A DNA stretch of 64,000 nucleotides from NCBI GenBank assembly GCA_965219915.1, contig OZ244794.1, forward strand, positions 2,418,001-2,482,000, in the 5' to 3' direction. The translations under genes were made by a program, and so were the position numbers. Shown here piece by piece: positions 1-9,271 of the stretch; position 1 is the stretch's first letter; each line of letters starts with the position of its first letter. Source of the stretch: Bin80 sp965219915 (lineage in GTDB: Bacteria > Bacteroidota > Rhodothermia > Rhodothermales > Bin80). A model generated the notes under the pieces. That model was not told the origin of the DNA and made no database searches. It saw only the letters and a list, made by a program, of their open reading frames with translations.

Positions 1-168
1 TTGACCAGGGCGTACAGAATCAGATACTACGGTGGTTGCCATTACCATGGTGTCGCCCAAGCGTACCACGACGGCGCCACCTGCTTGTTTGGCCAATCGG
101 CCGGTCTCTATTGATATTACTTTTCCGGGTGCGCACTCTACCTGCGCCGTTATTGCTTTAGGGATCAT
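1..168 (-). CDS. pnp: Polyribonucleotide nucleotidyltransferase (PNPase), N-terminal 56 codons only
   Basis: The reverse strand from an ATG at 168 encodes a PNPase N-terminus and runs off the left edge of the window. The segment ISIETGRLAKQAGGAVVVR followed by GDTMVMATTV matches the first strand-turn-strand of the first RNase PH domain. PNPase is the phosphorolytic 3'-5' exoribonuclease of mRNA decay. It lies directly after rpsO, the order found in many bacteria, with a terminator-like hairpin in the 63-base gap. Only the start is visible, so the catalytic second PH domain and the KH/S1 domains cannot be checked. Confidence 0.9.
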   Translation of the reverse strand, partial: MIPKAITAQVECAPGKVISIETGRLAKQAGGAVVVRLGDTMVMATTVVSDSVRPGQ

Positions 169-181
169 TTATTTTCGTTAT

Positions 182-219
182 AAAAAGCGTGCCCGAACGA
201 TTCATGTATTTGGTTCGGG
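182..219 (-). terminator. Terminator-like hairpin between rpsO and pnp
   Basis: Read on the minus strand, the arms CCCGAAC (219-213) and GTTCGGG (198-192) form a perfect 7-bp stem with a 14-base loop, followed after CACGC by a run of five T (186-182). In E. coli the same interval holds the rpsO terminator and the RNase III site used for pnp autoregulation. A similar partial termination or processing role here is inferred. Confidence 0.6.
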
Positions 220-231
220 GACTTCACTGCC

Positions 232-498
232 TTACTTGCGCAGGCCCAACGCTTTGGTGATACTCCGATAGCGTTCAATGTCTTTTTCTATCAGATAATT
301 GAGCATCCTGCGACGCTTCCCGACCAGTTTTAACAGGCCGCGTCGAGTTGCGTGATCTTTTTTGTGGTTCCTCAAATGTTGTGTCAGGTGGTTAATCCGG
401 TGAGAATAGATTGCAATCTGTACCTCAGCTTTACCTGTATCTTGGGAATTTTCGCCGAATTTCTCGGCCAAATGTTGTGTTTCCTCCTTTGTTATCAT
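232..498 (-). CDS. rpsO: 30S ribosomal protein S15
   Basis: This 88-residue protein has the usual S15 length and is recognisable throughout, with the conserved stretches QIAIYSHRINHLTQHLR, DHATRRGLLKLVGKRRRML and the ending YLIEKDIERYRSITKALGLRK-like helix. S15 is a primary binder of the 16S rRNA central domain and organises the platform of the small subunit. The ATG at 498 is preceded by TAAACTAA with no Shine-Dalgarno sequence, as is typical of this window. It is the next-to-last gene visible of the nusA operon, between ribF and pnp. Confidence 0.97.
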   Translation of the reverse strand: MITKEETQHLAEKFGENSQDTGKAEVQIAIYSHRINHLTQHLRNHKKDHATRRGLLKLVGKRRRMLNYLIEKDIERYRSITKALGLRK

Positions 499-600
499 TT
501 AGTTTACAGTGACAGGTTGGTCTCGGGTTCAATATCGCTCCCGCACAGTGACCATCACGCAAGACCAAGCCGCGATTTATTATTGGACAGCCGAAGCGAA

Positions 601-1557
601 TCAGCCCGGTGGTACGGTATGTGAATGTGTCTGTTCCAATACTCCTCTGCATACGTTCTCATCCTCCTGCATTGCCGCCTTTAACATTGACATTGATGGA
701 AAATAGCGCTCCTCGCGTATGCGCTGTAAAAAGTGTATGGTCAACTCCTCACCATAGATGTTGTCACTAAAGTCAAATAAATGTACTTCCAGGTGTACCC
801 CCGTACTATCCTTGACTGCCGGGCGTGTGCCAATACTCATCATGCCTCCTTTGCGGGCTTCAGATGTCAGAACACTAACGGCATAAATGCCGTGGGCAGG
901 AACGATTTTCTGTGGATCTGGCAGGGCAACGTTCGCTGTGGCATAGCCAAGCTCCCGACCACGGGAATCTCCGCGAATTACTGTTCCCGTTATACAATAC
1001 GGACGACCCAGAAGTTGTGCAGCAAGTGAAACATCTCCCTTTTCCCGCAAGACATGACGCACTTTTCTGGAGGATACAACTATACCGTCCACCGTCTGAG
1101 GTCCGATAACATTAACATCAAATCCATACTTCTCTCCCATGCAGGCGAGCAACTCAATATCACCTTTGCGACCCTTTCCGAATCTATGGTCGTGCCCTAC
1201 AACGATGGATTGTAAACCTATACGTTCAACAAGTAACTCGGTCACAAAATCCTCCGCACTCATTTCCGAAAATTGCTCGGTAAACGGCAAAACAATCATA
1301 CGTCCAAGCCCCAAGCGTGCTAACACATCGGCACGTTCTTCCACAGTGGTTAATCTTGGGAGCAGCCGGCGCAGGAGAACTTCGCGCGGATGAGGGTCAA
1401 ATGTGACCAGAGTACTCAATCCGTTTGAGTTTTTGGCCCGCCGAATAATATCCGATAGGATTGCTCGGTGGCCTAGGTGCACACCGTCAAAGGTACCTAC
1501 TGTCAGAACGCTCTCAGGGCGACAGGTTAATCCATCGAGACCTCGTTTGAATATCAT
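601..1557 (-). CDS. ribF: Bifunctional riboflavin kinase / FAD synthetase
   Basis: The protein phosphorylates riboflavin to FMN and adenylates FMN to FAD in the cytoplasm. An N-terminal nucleotidyltransferase domain has VGTFDGVHLGH near residues 20-30 and a downstream VGHDHRFGKGR motif; the C-terminal flavokinase domain has GDSRGRELGYATANV near residue 195 and PAHGIYAV. I chose the ATG at 1557 because it overlaps the truB stop as ATGA and starts with the family-typical short lead MIFKRGL; the open frame continues 13 codons upstream. The 318 residues are normal for RibF. Its place between truB and rpsO is a common bacterial arrangement. Confidence 0.95.
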   Translation of the reverse strand: MIFKRGLDGLTCRPESVLTVGTFDGVHLGHRAILSDIIRRAKNSNGLSTLVTFDPHPREVLLRRLLPRLTTVEERADVLARLGLGRMIVLPFTEQFSEMSAEDFVTELLVERIGLQSIVVGHDHRFGKGRKGDIELLACMGEKYGFDVNVIGPQTVDGIVVSSRKVRHVLREKGDVSLAAQLLGRPYCITGTVIRGDSRGRELGYATANVALPDPQKIVPAHGIYAVSVLTSEARKGGMMSIGTRPAVKDSTGVHLEVHLFDFSDNIYGEELTIHFLQRIREERYFPSMSMLKAAMQEDENVCRGVLEQTHSHTVPPG

Positions 1558-2228
1558 CGGTTCTCCAATACAGAAATCAGTTGCTGCATGCCCCATGCCT
1601 CCTGTAAACGAAACGCTCCGATAGCAGTGCGTCGCAGTCTCGTGAGATGCGCCCCTACCCCCAGACTTTGCCCGACATCATGTGCTAATACACGTATATA
1701 GGTACCTTTGCCACATCGTACTCGGAATTGCACATCGGGTCCATCTACATCAAGCACGTCGAAAGCAGATACCGTGACGGTATTTGGTTTACGCAAAACC
1801 GATTCCCCCCGTCTAGCCTTTTTGTAAAGTCGTTCTCCGCCAACCTTGACAGCAGAATACATGGGTGGAATTTGTTTTATCGTTCCGGTATGAGCAGCAC
1901 ACACCGACGCTATTTGCAGAGGGGTGACCATAGCAGTATCTCTGTGCTCAGTAACCTCGGTTTCCGCGTCCATTGAGGGGGTAGTCTCTCCAAGGCGCAT
2001 TGTACCATGGTAAACCTTTGGAAGGGCAAGAAAGGTTTGCTGTGCCTTGGTCGCTTTGCCAAATAACAGTATCAAAAGGCCTGTTGCCAATGGATCAAGT
2101 GTGCCTGCATGTCCAATTTTCACAGACTTCGGAAAGTACCGTTTGAGGCGCCGTATTACATCGTAAGATGTCCAACCCTCAGGTTTATCTATAAGAAGTG
2201 CTGAACCCGGAATATCTCCCAATACCAT
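1554..2228 (-). CDS. truB: tRNA pseudouridine(55) synthase TruB, short form
   Basis: TruB makes pseudouridine 55 in the T-arm of tRNAs. The motif GHAGTLDPLATG contains the catalytic Asp (about residue 45), and CGKGTYIRVLAHDVG is a second conserved block. At 224 residues it is much shorter than the E. coli enzyme and seems to lack the C-terminal PUA domain, as in many Bacteroidota. I chose the ATG at 2228, which begins just before LLIDKPEGWTSYDV; an upstream TTG at 2285 is open but adds residues unlike the family. Its stop overlaps the ribF start (ATGA), so the two are probably translationally coupled. Confidence 0.93.
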   Translation of the reverse strand: MVLGDIPGSALLIDKPEGWTSYDVIRRLKRYFPKSVKIGHAGTLDPLATGLLILLFGKATKAQQTFLALPKVYHGTMRLGETTPSMDAETEVTEHRDTAMVTPLQIASVCAAHTGTIKQIPPMYSAVKVGGERLYKKARRGESVLRKPNTVTVSAFDVLDVDGPDVQFRVRCGKGTYIRVLAHDVGQSLGVGAHLTRLRRTAIGAFRLQEAWGMQQLISVLENR

Positions 2229-2594
2229 TCCAGCGGTATAAACGGGCACGTCTGGTACAGTATCTGATCCGCGAAGCTGTCCCAAAATCCCGTCAATTTG
2301 TTCTTCTTAAATTGTTTGCATCCGTGCGCACACCCAACGCCAGCCAAAGGGGGTACCCGGGCACAGAACATCAGCGTTAACGCGGAGAAACAAGATGTGT
2401 TACGATACCGGCGTAAACAAGAATTTGCGAGCGTCTGGGCATAGAGTGGCATAAATTGCCTGATGTATGTCTAGCACGGAATGATGCACATTTCGACTGG
2501 CCATTCCAAGACTTTTCTCACATCTCTTGGCACGGCACCGGGGCTAGCATTGCCCCTCCAAGCAGCTTTCGATACACTTAACCGACTTGATATA
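2229..2594. other. Gene-free stretch between truB and the inserted lipoprotein gene
   Basis: I see no convincing gene in these 366 bases. On the minus strand a weak GGGGC/GCCCC hairpin sits near 2534-2552 without a T-run. The interval could hold a promoter that restarts transcription for truB-ribF-rpsO-pnp, but I cannot point to a clear -35/-10 pair. Confidence 0.4.
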
Positions 2595-3779
2595 TCAGTG
2601 ACTCCAATCAATTTCGCCGATATCGTACCAGTCGATTGCCCGCTCACCAATACCGTCCTCATCGGGTGTGCGCTCCACGAGAGTCACAAGATTTGAATCG
2701 AAAATATCAAAACCCAGGAGCCGGTCTTGGACGCGCACTGCACCAACATATGTAGTGTCACTCCAGACATCAAAGTAAGAGAAGGCGTCACGGTCACGGG
2801 TAGTAGCTACCCAGAGACGGTCCCGGTTATCAAAGCCGAATGGAGCCGGCTTGAGAAGCCATTCCTTGGGTTTTTCTTGAAACCCCGCTGCAATGGCGTC
2901 CATCTCCGATTCAGGAATGGGTCCTGCAAGAGTGCGGATGGGAATGATTTCATCCATGAAAGCGGTGAGATCACGTTCATTGGGTAGAGCTTCGACGTAG
3001 CTAGGGGAAGCAACCACGGTTACAGTTGGAGCATCCTTGTGAGCAAAGAATGCCAATTCATATTCGCAGACCTGAAATATGAGTCCTCCTCCTGGGGTTG
3101 AGGCGCCTATCGCTGGATTAAAACATTCTCGATCCACGACATCGGCTAGGCCCGTTCGCTTCCACAGAACCTCTCCAGAAAGTATATCGACTTCCATGGG
3201 AACATAGCTGGGCTCGAATTCTTTTTCGAAATCCGGCATCACCAATTCAAACCCGTACAACCGGTCACCATGAAGGTGGGTCGGGGCGAAACCTTGCGGC
3301 AAACGTGTCTCCGACGCAAGCGAACCGTCCGTCGCGAAGAACGTCAGACGATCTTCCGCAATATCCATAGCCACCACATGACCGTCACGACTACGCGCAA
3401 TGCCGGAGAGACGTGCGAATTCTCCCGGCCCTCTGCCTTCGCCACCGAAAACGGTCACGTTGCCATTAATCCTATCGACGCAATGAATATGAGACTCATA
3501 GGAATTGGTTACGCACGCAATCTCCCCAGATAGGACTGCCACGTGATTGGAGGAGCTAATAGGAGCACCATGAGAGGCGACGGGAGAAAGAATTATGGTC
3601 TCAGATAAATCAGCCCGTTCCGATGCGCACCCTGACAAACAAAGCACGGCGACCACAGGCACATACCACAAAAAGGCAATTCTCAATATGACTGAATTTA
3701 TTTGGGAGTCATGCCCCCAACTGTACAGTCCTCTTGCAATACCATTTTCCGAGGCTGGAGTCAAGTGGTTGAATCGCAT
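2595..3779 (-). CDS. 6-bladed beta-propeller lipoprotein inserted in the nusA operon
   Basis: A hydrophobic stretch ending in the lipobox LSGC predicts an exported lipoprotein, followed by about 340 residues with NHL/6-bladed-propeller character, including GGEGRGPGEFARLSGIARS and blade-like segments such as DNRDRLWVATTRD. It is the first of three related proteins in the window (others at 12728 and 61769). The start is uncertain: the ATG at 3779 leaves about 30 residues before the hydrophobic core, while a TTG at 3686 would give a compact 20-residue signal peptide. Family members are usually of unknown function and are numerous in Rhodothermota, Balneolota and Gemmatimonadota. Its position between rbfA and truB is odd. 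Confidence 0.75.
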   Translation of the reverse strand: MRFNHLTPASENGIARGLYSWGHDSQINSVILRIAFLWYVPVVAVLCLSGCASERADLSETIILSPVASHGAPISSSNHVAVLSGEIACVTNSYESHIHCVDRINGNVTVFGGEGRGPGEFARLSGIARSRDGHVVAMDIAEDRLTFFATDGSLASETRLPQGFAPTHLHGDRLYGFELVMPDFEKEFEPSYVPMEVDILSGEVLWKRTGLADVVDRECFNPAIGASTPGGGLIFQVCEYELAFFAHKDAPTVTVVASPSYVEALPNERDLTAFMDEIIPIRTLAGPIPESEMDAIAAGFQEKPKEWLLKPAPFGFDNRDRLWVATTRDRDAFSYFDVWSDTTYVGAVRVQDRLLGFDIFDSNLVTLVERTPDEDGIGERAIDWYDIGEIDWSH

Positions 3780-4099
3780 GATATTGGTTAATAATCTTGG
3801 ATTTTGTTGGGAAAAGGGCCCCAAGTTGCCGTTTTTCCCTTCAAATATACCTGATAGTCTTCAACAAAGTGTTGCAAAATGGACATACGGAAATCCATGG
3901 GGTCTGCCCAAACTCGCTGCTCAACAAGTCTGCAGCCGGCACTGGGAGAAGCCGGATTCAGAGCAAAATACACATCAGTCGATCCAAAGTGAGTACGAGG
4001 CCCCGAACATCAGATGACGTGTTACATTCATGTGCCCACGCACACATATCTTCCGTCCACCAATCGAACATGCTCATCTGCCCCACGCCTGGAGCTGCA
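3780..4099. other. Gene-free stretch downstream of rbfA
   Basis: These 320 bases separate rbfA from the inserted lipoprotein gene. Short open frames exist on both strands, but none shows family resemblance or a credible start. It presumably holds the 5' control region of the lipoprotein gene; no clear terminator or promoter was found. Confidence 0.4.
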
Positions 4100-4456
4100 C
4101 TATTTGTTGTTTTTCTGCTCCTTGATCCGGTCAAGAAGTTGGTCTATTTTGCGACCTGTTTCCTGCGAATTATCTAGGGAAAACCGTATGCTTGGAACAG
4201 CACGCATCTGGTGCCGGATACGTTGTGCAAGGAGTTTTCGAATGGCGGCAGAATGCTCCACCAAAGTGTCAAGTATATCTTGACGCTCTTCCGTTGAGTC
4301 TACCAGAACGCTGACGTCAACATAGGCTATTGACAAATCACGTGTAACACGGACCCCGATCACCGTCACCATGGATTTATCGGTGAATTCGTGCGCAAGG
4401 ATGCCCGCAATCTCGCGATGCATCAATTTGGCAACGCGCTGTGTTCGCACACTCAT
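4100..4456 (-). CDS. rbfA: Ribosome-binding factor A
   Basis: This 118-residue protein carries the RbfA KH-like fold signature: RTQRVAKLMHREIAGIL at the N-terminus, then VTVIGVRVTRDLSIAYVDVSV and a later RIRHQMRAVPSIRFSLDNS block. RbfA assists late maturation of the 30S subunit and 16S rRNA 5'-end processing. The ATG at 4456 lies 8 bases after the infB stop, so the two are clearly co-transcribed. The length and sequence are ordinary. Confidence 0.95.
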   Translation of the reverse strand: MSVRTQRVAKLMHREIAGILAHEFTDKSMVTVIGVRVTRDLSIAYVDVSVLVDSTEERQDILDTLVEHSAAIRKLLAQRIRHQMRAVPSIRFSLDNSQETGRKIDQLLDRIKEQKNNK

Positions 4457-4464
4457 AGTTTCGG

Positions 4465-7398
4465 CTACAAGTCAAGCGTGCGCTTGGTCTGGACCATTTC
4501 GAAGGCCTCGATCTGGTCACCTACTTTTATATCGTTGTAATTCTCAACGCCAATCCCGCACTCATATCCAGAAACCACCTCACGGACATCATCCTTGAAT
4601 CGACGAAGCGATGCGAGCCGTCCTTCGTAGATAACCACGCCTTCTCGCAAAAGATGGACAGTGTCACTGCGACGGATACGCCCTTCGGATATATAGCAAC
4701 CTGCCACGGTCCCGGCTTTGGGCACCTTGAAGATATCACGCACTTCCGCCACACCCGTGATTTTTTCAGATTCCTCCGGCGTCAACAACCCCTCCAATGC
4801 ATCCCGAATGTCTTCAATGGCGTCGTAGATGATGGAATAGGTATGGATATCTATCTCTTCGCGTTCCGCTGCCGTACGTGCACCTGCTGTCGGACGCACC
4901 TGGAATCCAATGATTACAGCGTCGGATGCTGAGGCCAACATAACATCGCTTTCTGTAATTGCACCTACCCCCGCATGTATGATGCTGACGGCCACTTCAT
5001 CAGTTGACAGCTTATGGAGTGAGTCACTGATGGCCTCAACGGAACCTCCAACATCAGCTTTAATAATGAGATTAAGCTCACTGAAATCTCCCAAGGCCAT
5101 CCTGCGTCCAATATCTTCAAGCCTCACGTGCTTGTACTGACGCATTTTCTGCTCGCGCCATATTTGTTGACGTCTCTGTGAAATGTCACGTGCTTCCGAC
5201 TCATGCTCTACTCCCGCCAGTCGATCGCCGACCATTGGTTGACCAGGCAAACCTAACACTAGGGCCGGTTCACTTGGACCCGCAGCATCAATACGGTTAT
5301 CGCGCTCATCAAACATGGCGCGAACCCGCCCACCGTAAATGCCTGCTACAAACGGATCTCCAACCCTAAGTGTACCATTCTGAACGAGAACCGTAGCAAT
5401 ATTACCGCGCCCACGATCCAATCTGCTCTCAATTACAATACCCTGGGCAGAACGTGTGATGTTGCCTTTCAGCTCGAGGATATCTGCTTCCAGAAGTACC
5501 TTTTCCAGGAGATCCTCAATGCCTTCGCCCGTTTTTGCTGAAACAAATGCACACTGTATATTTCCACCATATTGTTCAACCAGGACCCCGTAATCCGCGA
5601 GTTCTTTCATGACCCGCTGCACATCGGCCTGCTCCAGGTCAATCTTGTTGATCGCAACGATCAGGGCGACACCAGCGGCCTTTGCATGATTGATCGCCTC
5701 AATTGTCTGAGGCATGACGGAATCATTGGCTGCTACAACCAATATGACTACATCGGTAACCTTTGCACCACGAGCACGCATAGCGGTGAATGCTTCGTGG
5801 CCTGGAGTGTCCAGGAAGGTTACCATACGATCATCGTCGAGTCCGACCTTATATGCACCGATATGCTGCGTGATACCTCCAGACTCGCCAGCCACTACAC
5901 TTGCATTACGGATGTAATCGAGCAATGAGGTTTTCCCGTGATCAACATGCCCCATTACGGTTACTACGGGGGCTCTAGGACTCAAATCTTCCGGTTCATC
6001 CGCCTCCTCCTCAATGTCATCGTCTCCAAATTCGGTAATGAATTCAACCTTGCAGTCAAACTCATCGGCGACATAGGCAATGGTATCGGCATCTAGTCTC
6101 TGATTAATCGAAACCATCATACCAGAGCTCAGCAGCATGCTGATAACCTCCGTAACGGGGACTCCCATCAGATCTGCAAGTTCGCCAGTTGACACAAATT
6201 CGGTGACGCGAATCTCGTGCTCCCTCTGCTCCTGTTCAATCTGTACATTAAGGCGTTTTTCCGCCCGTTCCTGACGACGAGCTCTCCGCCTCCGTTGACG
6301 CACCCGTGCTGTGCCCTGCTCTAACGAACGGAGTGTCTCCTGAACTGACTGACCAACCTCTGCTGAATCTACCTTGCTCTTACGTTTACGCTTGCGCTTT
6401 TTAGGCTTAGTCGCTGCCGGTTTCTCTGTTGTTTTTTGGGCTGCTTCTGTAGTGCTGGGCGCAGCTGCGACAGACTTCTTACGTTTGCGTTTCTTCCGTT
6501 TGGTACGGGGAGGCTTGGTCTCCTTGACCTTCTCGAGATCTATTTTGCCAAGGATCTTCGTGCCCTGCAACTTATACCTGTCGGCCACAATAACCTCCTC
6601 TGCGTCCTCGAGAGACTCGGCCTGATCAGTGTCACTTACTTCTGGGACAGCCTCCGAAGTCTCAGTAGTCTCAATTAACACGGAGGATTCTTCTTCACTG
6701 ACCTCGGGCTTGAGTTCTCCCTCGGGCTGCACATCAACCACATCTTCCTGGACGTCAGAGGGCACATCCGGCTCTTCGACCACGGTGAAATCACCTACCT
6801 CCTCCTGTATCTCAGACTCTTCTGAGGAAACAGGTTCTTCTTGTGCATCTACTGCTTCTTCCTGGACAGCGTACTCCTCCTCTACGTCCAATGCAGTTTC
6901 CTCCGGCTCCGGTTTTTCAACTACAACAGTTTCTGGCAAATCCTCTAGAGCAACCAGTTCTTCCTGTATTTCCTCCTCAGGAGGTACAGATTCTACCGGT
7001 TGCTCCACCGGGGCCGGTTCAAGGCCATCTGAGGGGGGGGCCTCGATGGTCGACTCGGGCTCATCTTGTATCGGCTGGGCCACCGTTGGAACTGTTTTTT
7101 GCACACTGCTGGGTGCTGAGTCCCCACTTGATGCAGCCAACTCAGCCTCACGTATAGCGCGCAGCTCCTCCACACGAGCACGTATTTCACGGTCTTCAGC
7201 AAAATTGTCTAGAAGATCCAGGTAGGCATCCTGATCAGTGATAGCCGCATTGAGCCCATTTCCTTTTAGCGCACTTGCATACCCATGCTCGGTCAAGTAA
7301 TTGACGATAGTGTCGGTAGTCAGGTTAAGCTCCTTGACTACTTTATGTAGTCGGACCTTTCTGAACTTCTTCGGTTTTTTGGTGGCGGTTGTCGCCAT
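4465..7398 (-). CDS. infB: Translation initiation factor IF-2
   Basis: IF-2 is the GTPase that places initiator tRNA on the 30S subunit and promotes subunit joining. The 977-residue protein has an IF2-N domain (RKVRLHKVVKELNLTTDTIV), a very acidic low-complexity linker at about residues 85-275, a basic block rich in KKRKRK at about 300-345, and the G domain from about residue 480 with GHVDHGKTSLLDYI (G1), DTPGHEAF (G3) and NKIDL (G4), followed by the translation-factor domains. The alternating strongly acidic and basic linker is extreme but is typical in kind for long IF-2s. It sits between nusA (40-base gap) and rbfA (8-base gap). Confidence 0.97.
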   Translation of the reverse strand: MATTATKKPKKFRKVRLHKVVKELNLTTDTIVNYLTEHGYASALKGNGLNAAITDQDAYLDLLDNFAEDREIRARVEELRAIREAELAASSGDSAPSSVQKTVPTVAQPIQDEPESTIEAPPSDGLEPAPVEQPVESVPPEEEIQEELVALEDLPETVVVEKPEPEETALDVEEEYAVQEEAVDAQEEPVSSEESEIQEEVGDFTVVEEPDVPSDVQEDVVDVQPEGELKPEVSEEESSVLIETTETSEAVPEVSDTDQAESLEDAEEVIVADRYKLQGTKILGKIDLEKVKETKPPRTKRKKRKRKKSVAAAPSTTEAAQKTTEKPAATKPKKRKRKRKSKVDSAEVGQSVQETLRSLEQGTARVRQRRRRARRQERAEKRLNVQIEQEQREHEIRVTEFVSTGELADLMGVPVTEVISMLLSSGMMVSINQRLDADTIAYVADEFDCKVEFITEFGDDDIEEEADEPEDLSPRAPVVTVMGHVDHGKTSLLDYIRNASVVAGESGGITQHIGAYKVGLDDDRMVTFLDTPGHEAFTAMRARGAKVTDVVILVVAANDSVMPQTIEAINHAKAAGVALIVAINKIDLEQADVQRVMKELADYGVLVEQYGGNIQCAFVSAKTGEGIEDLLEKVLLEADILELKGNITRSAQGIVIESRLDRGRGNIATVLVQNGTLRVGDPFVAGIYGGRVRAMFDERDNRIDAAGPSEPALVLGLPGQPMVGDRLAGVEHESEARDISQRRQQIWREQKMRQYKHVRLEDIGRRMALGDFSELNLIIKADVGGSVEAISDSLHKLSTDEVAVSIIHAGVGAITESDVMLASASDAVIIGFQVRPTAGARTAAEREEIDIHTYSIIYDAIEDIRDALEGLLTPEESEKITGVAEVRDIFKVPKAGTVAGCYISEGRIRRSDTVHLLREGVVIYEGRLASLRRFKDDVREVVSGYECGIGVENYNDIKVGDQIEAFEMVQTKRTLDL

Positions 7399-7438
7399 AT
7401 GCGCGGTCTGAATCGGTTTCTACACAAACACAATACTG

Positions 7439-8719
7439 TTAAAACTCAAATTCTTCTTCCAGCTCCTCTCCCTCCTCGTCATCAAACTCTGATTTAATGA
7501 CTTCCATTACACGCGTAGCTACTTCAACTTCCAGTTGGCTCCTACGAATAAGCTCTTCGACGGAAAGCTGGAGCACTGCCTTTGCGGAATCACATCCGAT
7601 GCTTCGTAATCGCTGGATGATCTCGTCGTCAAATTCATCGGAAAATTCTTCGATTTCCACATCCTCTTCATCCGCTGGTATCTCCCGGAAAATATCCAAC
7701 TCAATACCTGTCATACGCGATGCGAGGCGAACATTGATCGCTCCCTTACCAATGGCCTGACTGACTTCGTCCGCTTTAACGACAACTTTTGCCGTAGGTG
7801 GATCCAGTGTGTCGTTGATCTTGACTTCGATCGGATTTGATGGAGAGAGCGTTCGCTTGATCAAGGTGAACGGGTCATCAGTCCACTCCATTACGTCAAT
7901 ATTCTCATTGCTAAGTTCACGAACGACTGCATGTATGCGATTGCCCTTGAGTCCAACACAAGCACCGACAGGATCTATGCGCTCATCGTAGCTGACAACG
8001 GCCACTTTGGCCCGGTCTCCCGGCTCACGCACGACCGCCTTTATCTCGACAATTCCTTCGTCAATCTCCGGCACTTCAAGCTCAAATAGGCGCTCCATGA
8101 GCTGAGGCGAGGCGCGGCTAATGATCACCTGCGGATTGCTGCCTGCATCCCGGCGGACCTCTTTGACAACTGCCCTCAGCATGTCTCCTTTGCGATAGCG
8201 ATCACGCGGGATCTGTTCCTCGCGGGGCATAATTAATTCGACTCTGTTATGCAGGACGAGTACTTCTCTGCGTCGTACCTGATAGATCTCACCGACCACC
8301 AACTCGCCTACAAGGTCAGAATATTCTGCGAAAATATTCTGTTTCTCTATATCCCTGATCCTATTGCGGAAAGTATAGCGGGCTGCCTGTACTGCGCGCC
8401 TGCCAAATTCTGCAATAGATATCTCTTCGGCGACCTCATCATCCACTTCAAAGTCATCTTCAATCTTGATCGCATCTCTGAGCTCTATCTGTGTAACCGG
8501 ATCAGACAGGTCATAGTCCTCTACAACCTCTCGGATATGCAAGACCTGAACATCCCCGTAGTCTGGATTCAGAATAATTTCGAAGGCTTCGTCTGAACCG
8601 AATCGAATCCGGATCATCGATCTGATCACATCTTCCACGATCAATTGGAGTGTGTCTCGATCTATATCCTTCTCGCGAGCAATCTCGGCGAATGACGAAA
8701 CAAGGTCTCCACTATGCAT
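7439..8719 (-). CDS. nusA: Transcription termination/antitermination factor NusA
   Basis: NusA binds RNA polymerase and modulates pausing, termination and antitermination. The 426 residues contain an N-terminal polymerase-binding domain, an S1 domain from about residue 135 (VGEIYQVRRREVLVLHN), two KH domains (around ACVGLKGNRIHAVVREL and VSQAIGKGAINVRLASRM), and a C-terminal segment with RLRSIGCDSAKAVLQLS resembling a helix-hairpin-helix. It ends in a strongly acidic tail. The length is typical for Bacteroidota-type NusA with no full acidic-repeat pair. The ATG at 8719 follows rimP by 21 bases. Confidence 0.96.
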   Translation of the reverse strand: MHSGDLVSSFAEIAREKDIDRDTLQLIVEDVIRSMIRIRFGSDEAFEIILNPDYGDVQVLHIREVVEDYDLSDPVTQIELRDAIKIEDDFEVDDEVAEEISIAEFGRRAVQAARYTFRNRIRDIEKQNIFAEYSDLVGELVVGEIYQVRRREVLVLHNRVELIMPREEQIPRDRYRKGDMLRAVVKEVRRDAGSNPQVIISRASPQLMERLFELEVPEIDEGIVEIKAVVREPGDRAKVAVVSYDERIDPVGACVGLKGNRIHAVVRELSNENIDVMEWTDDPFTLIKRTLSPSNPIEVKINDTLDPPTAKVVVKADEVSQAIGKGAINVRLASRMTGIELDIFREIPADEEDVEIEEFSDEFDDEIIQRLRSIGCDSAKAVLQLSVEELIRRSQLEVEVATRVMEVIKSEFDDEEGEELEEEFEF

Positions 8720-8740
8720 TTCAGCTACCTAAGATTATGT

Positions 8741-9211
8741 CTACCAAGGCAATTGTACCTTGGCCCACTGGATATCACTGTGCGGGATTTCCGCGGACTG
8801 GGTACCATTCTGAATCTGAATGTATGATTCCTCTGCCGCTACTAGCTCCCCACAGGTTTCTGTAAAGGCATCGTTCTCTTTTCGATAGTGAACGCGCAGC
8901 TTACGCCCGAGATGTTTTCGGTACTGCCGAGGGAGGCGTAGAGGGCGCTTTACCCCCGGCGTGGATACATTAAGCGTGTAACGTCCAGGCATACAATCCT
9001 CTGTATCCAGGATAAAGCCGATCTCCCGGTTCAATTCGGCAAGTTGGTTGACACCAAGCTCATCGTCACTTTCAACAAAAATGTCAATCACATGTGAGCC
9101 TTGCGTGCCACGCACCGAAAATTCAACCAGAAAGATCGGACCTCCTTTCAGCATATTTTCTACGAGCGTGCAAACACGCTCTTCAAGTGCAACTGTATTC
9201 ATAAGTCCCAT
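8741..9211 (-). CDS. rimP: Ribosome maturation factor RimP
   Basis: RimP is needed for assembly of the 30S head. The 156 residues show the N-terminal alpha/beta domain with LNREIGFILDTEDCMPGRY and the hallmark LNVSTPGVKRPL, then an SH3-like C-terminal domain (LGRKLRVHYRK). I use the ATG at 9211; a second in-frame ATG at 9202 is equally possible. It heads the rimP-nusA-infB-rbfA run. A terminator-like hairpin ends only five bases before the 9211 start and is probably regulatory (see separate entry). Confidence 0.92.
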   Translation of the reverse strand: MGLMNTVALEERVCTLVENMLKGGPIFLVEFSVRGTQGSHVIDIFVESDDELGVNQLAELNREIGFILDTEDCMPGRYTLNVSTPGVKRPLRLPRQYRKHLGRKLRVHYRKENDAFTETCGELVAAEESYIQIQNGTQSAEIPHSDIQWAKVQLPW

Positions 9212-9216
9212 ATGTC

Positions 9217-9251
9217 AAAAACGCCCAGTCTCGACGGGCGTGACGGGCGCA
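9217..9251 (-). terminator. Attenuator-like hairpin in the rimP leader, with a duplicated arm
   Basis: On the minus strand ACGCCC (9241-9236), a 9-base loop and GGGCGT (9226-9221) form a 6-bp G+C stem running straight into TTTT (9220-9217), and the rimP ATG follows at 9211. The 5' arm belongs to the octamer CGCCCGTC (9240-9233), which is repeated just upstream at 9249-9242. Either copy could therefore pair with the 3' arm, allowing alternative structures. Attenuation or start-site occlusion is inferred. Confidence 0.5.
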
Positions 9252-9271
9252 GCTCACAACGTCAATACAAC

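Noticed and set aside
3788..3973. Minus-strand 61-residue frame between rbfA and the propeller gene
   Set aside because: Short, no family resemblance, no translation signal.
6374..7225. Long plus-strand frames opposite infB (Ser- and Thr-rich)
   Set aside because: They mirror the acidic and Lys/Arg-rich repeats of IF-2 on the other strand and have no homology; antisense shadows.
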